NCBI RefSeq assembly: GCF_000010645.1
Contig: NC_011565.1
Coordinates: 572,001 to 636,000 of the forward strand
Reading direction: 5' to 3'
Source of the DNA: Candidatus Azobacteroides pseudotrichonymphae genomovar. CFP2
Lineage (GTDB): Bacteria; Bacteroidota; Bacteroidia; Bacteroidales; Azobacteroidaceae
Length of the DNA: 64,000 nt
How positions within the stretch are numbered: the stretch's first letter is position 1; each line of letters starts with the position of its first letter. Below are positions 1-7,530 of this stretch, piece after piece. The notes under the pieces are model-generated. The model was not told the DNA's origin. It searched no databases and saw only the letters and a list, made by a program, of their open reading frames with translations. A program made the translations under genes and the position numbers.

Positions 1-1817
1 TTCGTTTGACTTCTAAATAATCCTTCTGATGGGATAGAAACGATTCTTACTTTAATACCATCTTTTCTCAATAAAGCGGCTCCTTCTACTAAGGTAGATA
101 CTTCTGATCCCGAAGCCAATAAAATAATATCGATATTGCCATCACATTCTACTATATATCCTCCTTTTTCTGATTTTAATGCTTCTTCATAATGATTGAC
201 TTTGACAGGTAAATCAGCAATGTTTTGGCGAGAAAGGATCAATCCTGTAGGAGTGGTAGTGTTCTCCATAGCTAATTTCCATGCCACGGTAGTTTCGTAG
301 CTATCTGCGGGACGAATAACTAATATAGAATTGTGTCCTCTATGATTTTTTAATTTCTCCATTAAACGAATTTGTGCTTCTTGCTCTACAGGTTCATGAG
401 TAGGCCCATCTTCTCCTACTCGAAAGGAATCATGTGTCCAAATGAACTTGACAGGAAGTTCCATCAATGCTGCCATACGTATAGCAGGTTTCATATAGTC
501 TGAAAAGACGAAGAATGTTCCGCAAGCCGAGACAACACCTCCATAAAGTGTCATACCGATACTCAAGCAGGCCATTGTCAATTCAGCCACACCTACTTGT
601 AGAAAAGCACCAGAAAAATCATCGCGAGTAATAACTTTAGTTTGTTTTAAAAAACCATCTGTCTTGTCAGAATTAGACAAGTCGGCTGAAGAAACAATCA
701 TATTCTCAACTTGTTGTGCTAAGAATTCCAAAACTGTAGCAGAAGCTGCACGAGTAGATTGACCTGATTTTTGTTGAATAGCTGTCCAATCTATTTTAGG
801 TGATTTCTCGTGTATCCATGTATTTAGTTTAGCCGCTTTCACAGGGTTTGTTTTGGCCCACTCGGTTTCTTCAGTCATTCGTTGGTCTACAATTTCTTTC
901 AATATTTCTTTCCTTTTTGCATATAATTCTTTCACTTCTGGAAAAATTTGGAAAGGTTCTTTAGGATCCCCACCCAAATTCTGAATAGTTGCTTCAAAAT
1001 TTGCTCCACATTCGCCTAAAGGCATTCCGTGTGTCGCACAGTTTCGCTCAAAGGAGCTGTTGTCTGCTTTTACTGTCCCTTTACCCATAATTGTTTTTCC
1101 AATAATAAGAGTAGGGTGTTTATCTTCTTTTTGTACATCCTGCAAAGATTCACGAATTTCTTCTGCACTATTGCCATTAATTTTGATTACGTTCCAACCC
1201 CACGAACGATACTTAATTGCGGTATCCTCGCTTGTTACATTATCTACGCTAGTAGATAATTGGACATCGTTGGAATCATAAAACATGACCAAGTTATTTA
1301 ATCCTAGATGTCCTGCTATACGACCAGCCCCCTGCGATATTTCTTCCTGAATTCCCCCATCTGATATGTAAGCATAAATTTTTTGCGGAAATATGTAATT
1401 AGTTTTGGCTTGAAGAAATTTAGAAGCAATAGCAGCACCTACTGCATAGGCATGCCCTTGTCCTAAAGGTCCAGAAGTATTTTCTATACCACGAAGTATA
1501 TTTAGCTCAGGGTGTCCGGGAGTAGGACTTCCCCATTGGCGAAATTGTTTTAGCTCATCCAATGAAAAATAACCTAACAAGGTAAGAACAGAGTACAACA
1601 TCGGAGACATGTGCCCTGGATCTAAGAAAAAACGATCTCTACCGTGCCATTTTGGATTATTAGGGTCAAAAACTAAGAATTCGCTATAGAGTATATTGAT
1701 AAAGTCAGCTCCCCCCATAGCTCCTCCTGGATGTCCAGAATGAGCTTTTTCTACCATAGCAGCTACCAATATACGAATGTTGTTAGCTGCACGATTTGTA
1801 ATTTGAGAATTTTTCAT
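1..1817 (-). CDS. tkt: transketolase, C-terminus cut by window edge
   Basis: Thiamine-diphosphate enzyme that moves two-carbon units between sugar phosphates in the non-oxidative pentose phosphate pathway, in the cytoplasm. The minus strand reads open from an ATG at 1815-1817 to the window edge: 605 codons of a family length near 670, so about 60 C-terminal residues lie outside. Visible motifs are EKAHSGHPGGAMGG near residue 25, GPLGQGHAYAVGAA, and the Bacteroidetes-type cofactor loop YISDGGIQEE followed by FYDSNDVQLST; the pyrimidine-domain stretch IWTHDSFRVGEDGPTHEPVE and RPADSYET are also present. No frameshift was found along the reading frame. The next gene upstream (ABC ATPase, same strand) is about 750 bp away, so tkt probably has its own promoter. 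Confidence 0.95.
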   Translation of the reverse strand, partial: MKNSQITNRAANNIRILVAAMVEKAHSGHPGGAMGGADFINILYSEFLVFDPNNPKWHGRDRFFLDPGHMSPMLYSVLTLLGYFSLDELKQFRQWGSPTPGHPELNILRGIENTSGPLGQGHAYAVGAAIASKFLQAKTNYIFPQKIYAYISDGGIQEEISQGAGRIAGHLGLNNLVMFYDSNDVQLSTSVDNVTSEDTAIKYRSWGWNVIKINGNSAEEIRESLQDVQKEDKHPTLIIGKTIMGKGTVKADNSSFERNCATHGMPLGECGANFEATIQNLGGDPKEPFQIFPEVKELYAKRKEILKEIVDQRMTEETEWAKTNPVKAAKLNTWIHEKSPKIDWTAIQQKSGQSTRAASATVLEFLAQQVENMIVSSADLSNSDKTDGFLKQTKVITRDDFSGAFLQVGVAELTMACLSIGMTLYGGVVSACGTFFVFSDYMKPAIRMAALMELPVKFIWTHDSFRVGEDGPTHEPVEQEAQIRLMEKLKNHRGHNSILVIRPADSYETTVAWKLAMENTTTPTGLILSRQNIADLPVKVNHYEEALKSEKGGYIVECDGNIDIILLASGSEVSTLVEGAALLRKDGIKVRIVSIPSEGLFRSQT

Positions 1818-2564
1818 TGTTTTATACGATCTATTGTACTATTTGTAGTCCAAATATACGAAAATGAAATTATATAGCTATAAATCAATTAAATTGTTCA
1901 TTTATTGTTCATCTATAATTTTTTTAGAAAAATTTTCAACGTGTAGAAATCAAGAGAAATGAACATTGATTTTTTTGATTTTTTTATCCTATTATTTTCT
2001 GGTTAAATTTAAGTATACCAATTCTTTATGAATTTTAATGTTTAAAGAAGCTAATGGCATAGCAAAGTAATGAATTGGGTAGGCCTAAAAGGTTTAAGAG
2101 CAGATTCTTAAAGTAGAGTAAAGATTTAAAATATTAAATCCTCTTGATTTTTTTATTACATATTTTTTCTATTCCCCTGTATTGACAAAAAAATGAGAAA
2201 ATAAATTAGGAGAGATATAGGGTGATATTTCGATAATATAGGTAAAGAATATTGTAAGTAGCTAAAAGGCTTTTCAGGAAGGGGTGTTTATCTGTCCAAC
2301 TAAATCTATTGAGAGTATATTTTACCATTGTTTGAAGTGATCTCTTATTGCAAGAGATACTTTAGAAAACTGACTTTTCGAAAGGAATTAATAAATTATT
2401 AATATTTAATAAGTAAAGTAGTTTAAGTAACTTCAAAAAGTTTAAAGTTATTATAATTATAATTGAGTGCTAGACATGGGGGAATAAGATTAATTGCTGT
2501 TGGATTTTGGTTATAATGGTTCCAGACTGTAGTATTTAGTCTGTATAAAAAGGGGACTATTGTT
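1818..2564. other. gene-poor spacer
   Basis: About 750 bp of AT-rich sequence between transketolase and the ABC ATPase gene, both on minus. All six frames are broken by stops at short intervals and I recognise no protein remnant. It should carry the tkt promoter on minus. Confidence 0.5.
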
Positions 2565-3347
2565 TCATGCTTCGGATTGAAGTAATGAATTATTATTTAG
2601 GGTTGTGTTGCATTCTTGGGAAAAAATCTCCATACGTCTGTCCTTGGATAATTCTTCTGGGGAACCTATGATAAGATTTCCCCCTTTTTTCATGAACCAG
2701 ATTTTGTCAGAAAATCGTAGTGCTAAGTCTATATCATGTGTAGAAAAAAAGACAATTCTATGTTTTGTTTTGCTAATCCTACGAAGCAATTGTAGGATTT
2801 CTATTTTGCTTTGAAAATCAAGAAAAGCTGTTGGTTCATCTAAAAAAATGATGCTTGTTTGTTGTGCTAATGTTTTGGCAATCATGGATTTTTGTCTTTC
2901 TCCATCACTTAAAGTTTGTATAGCTCTATTTCTGAGGTTAGAAATATGTACTAGTTGTATAGCTTCTTCTATAATCGTTTTATCTTTTTTGTTTAATTTC
3001 CCCCAAAGTCCGCTATATGGACTTCTTCCAAGACTTACTAGTTCATAAACAGACATATTGTATACGTTTATTTTTTCTGTTAATACAATACTAATTGTTT
3101 TGGATAATTCTTTACTGGAATAGGAGGATAGTTTTTTGTCTCCAATAATTATTTCGCCATATAAAGGAGAGTGAAAAGCAGAAAGAGTTCTTAGTAAAGT
3201 AGATTTACCAACGCCATTTGTTCCAATAAGACAGGTAAGTTGTCCAGGAGGAATAGTTGCATTAAGTGAATGAGCAATTATTTTATTATGCTTTTTTTCT
3301 TTATAGCCTATAGATAAGTCGTGAATGTTAATAGAGAAGTCTTCCAT
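2565..3347 (-). CDS. ABC transporter ATP-binding protein, iron-chelate/cobalamin type
   Basis: ATPase subunit of the FecE/FhuC/BtuD class, which powers uptake of iron chelates, haem or cobalamin through a FecCD-type permease at the inner membrane. At 260 residues it is full length. Walker A GTNGVGKST lies near residue 43, the signature is LSDGERQK near 147, Walker B is IIFLDEPTA near 165, and the switch histidine is in STHDID near 203. It starts 3 nt after the stop of the M16 peptidase gene, so the two are probably co-transcribed. No permease or binding-protein gene is next to it or elsewhere in the window, so it is either an orphan using a distant permease or the remainder of a decaying transporter. 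The substrate cannot be told from this sequence. Confidence 0.85.
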   Translation of the reverse strand: MEDFSINIHDLSIGYKEKKHNKIIAHSLNATIPPGQLTCLIGTNGVGKSTLLRTLSAFHSPLYGEIIIGDKKLSSYSSKELSKTISIVLTEKINVYNMSVYELVSLGRSPYSGLWGKLNKKDKTIIEEAIQLVHISNLRNRAIQTLSDGERQKSMIAKTLAQQTSIIFLDEPTAFLDFQSKIEILQLLRRISKTKHRIVFFSTHDIDLALRFSDKIWFMKKGGNLIIGSPEELSKDRRMEIFSQECNTTLNNNSLLQSEA

Positions 3348-3350
3348 AAA

Positions 3351-4592
3351 TCATTCAAAAATTAATTGAAATATTTTTTTTTCGTCAAAAATTTCATTTG
3401 CTATTTCTAGTAAATCTGATGATTTTAATGCATCTATTTTTTTATAGATTTCTGGCAAAGTATTGTATTTGTTAAAGTGTAGGAAACTCTTACCTAAATT
3501 TAAAGCAAGATTTTCTTTATTTTCACTTGCCACACCCAGCTGTCCTTTTAGTTGTTTAATAGCCGTGTGCAATTGTGAAATACTTAATTCTTCTTCACGC
3601 ATTTTTTTCAATTCTTTGTAAATGAGACTGAGGCATTTATCTACTAATTGGTGAGTGCAAGCAAAATAAATGTTGAAGATTCCTGTATCACTATAGGAAG
3701 CGAGACTAGATTCTACTGTATATACTAATCCTCGCTTTTCTCTTAGGGTAATATTTAATCGATTATTCATGCCTAAACCTCCCAATAAATTGTTTAAAAG
3801 ATACAATCCAATTTGTTTTTTGTTATGTCGATCATATCCTTTACCTCCAATCATTACATGTGATTGATAGAGTTTTTTCTCTATTTTTTCTTTTTTAGAG
3901 GAGAGAGATTGTGGTGTTATTCTACTTTTTTTATGAAAGGGATGTTTCTTTTCTTTAAAGAAATATTTCGTTGCCAAATGAATGATTTTAGAAAAAGGCA
4001 TTCCCCCATAAAAAAAGAAAACCATGTTTTCCGGGCGATAAAATATATTAGTAAATTCACAACAGACTTGAGAAGTAAATGTATTTAAGCTGTCTATTTC
4101 ACCTAAAATATTGTGCCCCATCTCACTTTCCCGGAATACGAGATTTTCGAATTCATCAAATATTAATTCCAAAGGGTTATCATTATATGAATTGATTTCA
4201 TCTATAATGACTTTTTTTTCTTTTTCTATCTCGGAAGATGGGAATAGAGAATGAAAGATTAAATCTGAAAGTAATTCCATAGCTCGTTCAGTATCTTCTA
4301 AAAGGCAAATAGAGTACAAAAAAGTTTCTTCTTTGGTAGTGTAGGCATTCAATTCACCTCCCACATTTCCCATACGGTTAATGATATGTCTTGATTTTCT
4401 TTTTTGAGTGCCTTTGAAAAGCATGTGTTCTACGAAGTGAGCTAATCCGAATTGGTTAGTTCGTTCATCACGAGCTCCTGCATTTACTACGAAACCACAA
4501 TAGGAAATCGGAGATATGGATGGTAAATAAATGATTCTCAGTTGATTGGATAAAACGAAAGAAGAACATGTTTGTACATTAATATAGTTCAT
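3351..4592 (-). CDS. M16 family zinc metallopeptidase
   Basis: Pitrilysin/processing-peptidase family protein of 413 residues, the usual size of the single-unit bacterial M16B peptidases. The inverted zinc motif HFVEH is at residues 52-56 and a downstream acidic segment (IIDEINSYNDNP) supplies the third ligand region. The second half carries the RGLVYTVESS segment typical of M16 domains. No signal peptide is seen, so a cytoplasmic role in peptide turnover is likely. It lies upstream of the ABC ATPase with a 3-nt spacing, and downstream of rpsU across a 213-nt gap that contains a strong hairpin. Family assignment is firm; the natural substrate is unknown. Confidence 0.88.
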   Translation of the reverse strand: MNYINVQTCSSFVLSNQLRIIYLPSISPISYCGFVVNAGARDERTNQFGLAHFVEHMLFKGTQKRKSRHIINRMGNVGGELNAYTTKEETFLYSICLLEDTERAMELLSDLIFHSLFPSSEIEKEKKVIIDEINSYNDNPLELIFDEFENLVFRESEMGHNILGEIDSLNTFTSQVCCEFTNIFYRPENMVFFFYGGMPFSKIIHLATKYFFKEKKHPFHKKSRITPQSLSSKKEKIEKKLYQSHVMIGGKGYDRHNKKQIGLYLLNNLLGGLGMNNRLNITLREKRGLVYTVESSLASYSDTGIFNIYFACTHQLVDKCLSLIYKELKKMREEELSISQLHTAIKQLKGQLGVASENKENLALNLGKSFLHFNKYNTLPEIYKKIDALKSSDLLEIANEIFDEKKIFQLIFE

Positions 4593-4655
4593 TAGTTAGT
4601 AGTTAGTTGAAAAAGTGAGGATTGAGAATATTGTGTTTTACAAAACAAAAACTGA

Positions 4656-4689
4656 AAAAGGTTTTAATTTTTTAAAATTAAAACCTTTT
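4656..4689 (-). terminator. hairpin terminator after rpsU
   Basis: A perfect inverted repeat with 16-nt arms (AAAAGGTTTTAATTTT and its complement) around a 2-nt centre sits 117 nt after the rpsU stop and before the M16 gene on minus. On minus it is followed by a T-rich run, as in an intrinsic terminator. The arms are AT-rich, so strength is uncertain. Confidence 0.6.
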
Positions 4690-4805
4690 CAATAAAATTT
4701 CTTTATACTTTAGTATATCATATGTTTGAAAGACTTGTTTGTTCTATATAAACCACACCTTTTAACCTTCTTTTTATATTTAAAGAATGTAGTATATACT
4801 TCATA

Positions 4806-4997
4806 TCAGTCTCCCGATTGAAGAAACTTTTGTGCATAAATCGCATGAATTTTTTGATTTCTTCTCAAGACGGAAGGCTTGACAAATGCCTGTCTTCTTT
4901 TGAGTTCTTTTGAGACACCAGTTCTTTCAAATTTTCTTTTGAATTTTTTTAACGCTTTCTCAAGGTTTTCGCCTTCCTTTAATGAGACAATAATCAT
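4806..4997 (-). CDS. rpsU: 30S ribosomal protein S21
   Basis: Small basic protein (63 residues) of the 30S subunit, placed near the anti-Shine-Dalgarno end of 16S rRNA. The reading starts MIIVSLKEGENLEKALKKF and contains the family's FERTGVSKELKRRQAFVKPS core and a basic C-terminus, matching bS21 of Bacteroidetes in length and sequence. The start codon is at 4995-4997; there is only a weak AGAAG upstream. It is transcribed alone, with a hairpin terminator about 120 nt downstream and a hairpin in its presumed leader. In many Bacteroidales rpsU sits next to a XerC-like recombinase and the thr-tyr-gly tRNA group (from memory); here those lie 18 and 46 kb away. Confidence 0.95.
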   Translation of the reverse strand: MIIVSLKEGENLEKALKKFKRKFERTGVSKELKRRQAFVKPSVLRRNQKIHAIYAQKFLQSGD

Positions 4998-5041
4998 GGC
5001 TTCTGAACTACTAATTTGAATTAATTGATTAATTGAAGGTT

Positions 5042-5079
5042 AAAACTTCTTCATTATCTCAAAGATAATGAAAAGTTTT
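5042..5079 (-). promoter_or_regulatory. hairpin and TAnnTTTG box upstream of rpsU
   Basis: A 16-bp stem with a single bulged base (arms 5042-5058 and 5064-5079, loop TCAAA) lies 45 nt before the rpsU start. Its loop and right arm contain TATCTTTG on minus (5067 to 5060), a match to the Bacteroidetes -7 box TAnnTTTG; no clear -33 TTG is at the right distance. It may be the rpsU promoter, a leader hairpin, or a terminator reading on plus (it is followed by a short T run there). Confidence 0.35.
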
Positions 5080-5159
5080 TGATTATAGGAACTAAATTTA
5101 TAATTCTATTTTTGGTTTTGTAACTATATAATTTTGTACGAATAATATTGTTTTCAAAA

Positions 5160-5606
5160 CGGCGTGAATTGGATAAACTTTATCTTTGAATGGCGAAGGA
5201 TATGTGTAGGAAATTCTATTGTCACAGAAGACAAGTTGGAACTCTTATCGTAAGAGGTAAGATGATCATTTCTAATGGCTATAATGGAATATCCTCCTGT
5301 TTTGAAAACAATTGTGAAGACGAAGGGGGGGGGAACTAAACTATATGTTTTATATATGTTTTACACGACACGCAAATGCAAATGCAAATGCAAATGCAAA
5401 TGCTATTGATTACTCGTTCTAGTAATAGTAATAGCAGTAAAAATGCAACTTTGTATGTTACAATATTTCCTTGTATAGAATGTGTTAAACTGATTATATA
5501 AGGAAAAATCAAGCGGGGGTTTGGTTGTTCATTCTGATAAGTACAGTTTGATAGATAGTATAGATTTACTCAAAGAAGTAAATATTGGAGTTGTTTTGTA
5601 TAGATA
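5160..5606 (+). pseudogene. decayed dCMP/deoxycytidylate deaminase gene (ComEB family)
   Basis: The plus strand reads in broken frames through a deoxycytidylate deaminase, the enzyme converting dCMP to dUMP for dTTP synthesis. From 5163 it reads RELDKLYL, an in-frame TGA, then MAKDMCRKFYCHRRQVGTLI, KMIISNGYNG, CFENNCEDE, then a run of nine G and a stop. Beyond this, YVLH is visible, followed by five GCAAAT units in place of the EANAI part of the HAEANAI active-site motif, then NATLYVTIFPCIEC (the PCxxC zinc site), and finally DKYSLIDSIDLLKEVNIGVV. The order and spacing match the family from near the N-terminus to the C-terminus. At least two stops and several frame changes rule out a working enzyme. 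It lies just upstream of the protease gene, a neighbour it also has in Bacteroides (from memory). Confidence 0.8.
5372..5401 (+). repeat. GCAAAT microsatellite, 5 copies
   Basis: Five perfect copies of GCAAAT followed by GCTATT. In the deaminase frame each unit reads Ala-Asn, so the repeat is an expansion of the Ala-Asn codons in the HAEANAI active-site motif of the dead dCMP deaminase gene. Confidence 0.9.
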
Positions 5607-5639
5607 AGGTAAAGTTTTAATTCATAATGTCATATCATA

Positions 5640-7277
5640 ATGGAATTGAAAAAAAGAGTTTGCTTAGTACTAAGCTTGGTTACAGGTTCGTTAATTATAG
5701 GTATTATTATCGGCAATTTTATTTCCGGAAGGTCTCTGGGTAGAAAATTATTTTTAACCCCCTATAATAAGTTTAATGTTGTTTTGGATATTCTTAGTAA
5801 AGAATATGTTGATCCTATTCGCATGAAGGATGTTACTGAAAGTGCTATTTTACATATTATAAATGAACTTGACCCTTATTCTATTTATATTCCTAGTGAA
5901 GAGCTGAAACAATTTGATGAAGATATGGAAGGATACTTTGGTGGAATTGGAATAAACCATCTTCTTTTTAAAGATACTGTTGTGATTGTAAATGTAATAA
6001 AGGGGAGTTCAGCTTCGCAAGCTGGGCTACTGCCGGGAGATAGGATTGTTTATATCAATGATTCTATTTTTGCCAGCAATGGTATTACAGAAGAAAAAGT
6101 TGTGAAAGCCTTACGAGGGGGAATAGGTACTTGCCTAAAGTTAGGTATTTGTCGAAATTCTTCTGATCAGATTATTGAGTTTCGCGTCAAGAGGAAAAAC
6201 ATTTTGTCAACCACTGTTAAATCTTTTTACGAAATTGAAAAGGGAATTGGATTTATTAAAATCTGTGACAGATTTACTCATTCTACCTATAATGAATTTA
6301 TGCATGCTATAATGAATTTATTATCATTAGGTTGTAAATCGTTCATTGTAGATTTGAGGATGAATAGAGGTGGAGCGTACGATTCTGCGATTAAGATTGT
6401 TAATGAATTTTTACCTGGAAACAAAGTGATTGTTTATGCTAAAGGTAAATCATTCCCCCGTATGGTGTCTGTTTCTAATGGTAATGGCATTTTACAAAAT
6501 AGTCAAGTTGTGATTTTGATAGATAAAATATCAGCTTCAGCAAGCGAAATTGTTGCTGGTTCTATTCAAGATAATGATAGAGGACTTATTATTGGTCAGT
6601 GTTCTTTTGGTAAAGGGTTAATTCAAAATCAGATTGGATTATCTGATGGATCCGCTATTAGGCTTACCGTTGCTCGGTATTATATTCCTTCAGGTAGGAA
6701 TTTGCACCGTGAGTATGAATTAAAGAAATTGGGGGATCAAATTCATAGTGATAAGAGTTATTACGGAAATAATGCTAAAGTAGATTCAACTTTTGTTTAT
6801 CATACTTTGCATGGAAGAAGTGTGTATGGGGGAAGAGGTATTATACCTGATATTTTTTTTCTTTCTTCTAATGCTTCACGTCTTTCTTCTTATTATCTGG
6901 ATTTGGAAAAGAAAAACATTTTCAATCAGTTTGCTTTTGAATATTCAGATGAAAACCGTAGTATGTTGAATCAATTTAAAGATTATTCATCTATGTTAGA
7001 GTATTTGAAGAAACAGCCTATACTTGAAAAAATTGTTAATTTTGCCTCCAATAATGGAGTAAAGAAAAGAATTTTATTAATCAACTATTCTGCTACTCAA
7101 ATTCTTAATACTGCTTATGCTTGGATAGTGAGCAATTTTTTGGGGGATGATGCTTTTTATCCGGTTTATTTGAATAACGATCCTGTCATTATTCAGGCAA
7201 TTGAAGCTCTTAGAAAAGGATATGCCTATCCTGAAGCAGTTGAAACAATGAAGTATAAGGAATTAATTCGATATTAA
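5640..7277 (+). CDS. C-terminal processing peptidase, S41 family, with PDZ domain
   Basis: Periplasmic or membrane-anchored serine protease of the Tsp/CtpA type that trims or degrades proteins from the C-terminus. The 545 residues begin with a basic N-terminus and one hydrophobic segment (about 8-27), a signal anchor. A PDZ domain spans roughly 95-185 (GYFGGIGI, GLLPGDRIVYIND). The S41 core follows, with VDLRMNRGG near 237-245, SASASEIVAG near 298-307 holding the nucleophile, and SFGKG at 322-326 holding the catalytic lysine, so it looks active. The start ATG at 5640 follows the remains of the deaminase gene, and the promoter must lie within those remains. The C-terminal 130 residues after IPSGR are less conserved. 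Confidence 0.92.
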   Translation: MELKKRVCLVLSLVTGSLIIGIIIGNFISGRSLGRKLFLTPYNKFNVVLDILSKEYVDPIRMKDVTESAILHIINELDPYSIYIPSEELKQFDEDMEGYFGGIGINHLLFKDTVVIVNVIKGSSASQAGLLPGDRIVYINDSIFASNGITEEKVVKALRGGIGTCLKLGICRNSSDQIIEFRVKRKNILSTTVKSFYEIEKGIGFIKICDRFTHSTYNEFMHAIMNLLSLGCKSFIVDLRMNRGGAYDSAIKIVNEFLPGNKVIVYAKGKSFPRMVSVSNGNGILQNSQVVILIDKISASASEIVAGSIQDNDRGLIIGQCSFGKGLIQNQIGLSDGSAIRLTVARYYIPSGRNLHREYELKKLGDQIHSDKSYYGNNAKVDSTFVYHTLHGRSVYGGRGIIPDIFFLSSNASRLSSYYLDLEKKNIFNQFAFEYSDENRSMLNQFKDYSSMLEYLKKQPILEKIVNFASNNGVKKRILLINYSATQILNTAYAWIVSNFLGDDAFYPVYLNNDPVIIQAIEALRKGYAYPEAVETMKYKELIRY

Positions 7278-7530
7278 TACAAATGGTTTGTTATGTACAA
7301 TAGGGCATGTTTTTCTTCCCATTAAATCTTAATTATTTCACTCTAGATCTCTTTAATTTGCTTTTGAGGGGATAAATTGTATTGTCCTGTCCTGTCCTGC
7401 TTTTCCCCTATGATTTGGGATGAATTTGTACTCACAAATATTTGAAGATTACTTATCATATTTTCTCTCTATTTATTATTGTTAGTTACTTGATTAAGAG
7501 TAGTGTGTATATAGGACTTAAAGTTGAGTT

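Noticed and set aside
5640..5700. Possible start of the S41 protease further upstream within the deaminase remains.
   Set aside because: The upstream frame is closed by stops, and the ATG at 5640 is followed directly by a normal membrane anchor.
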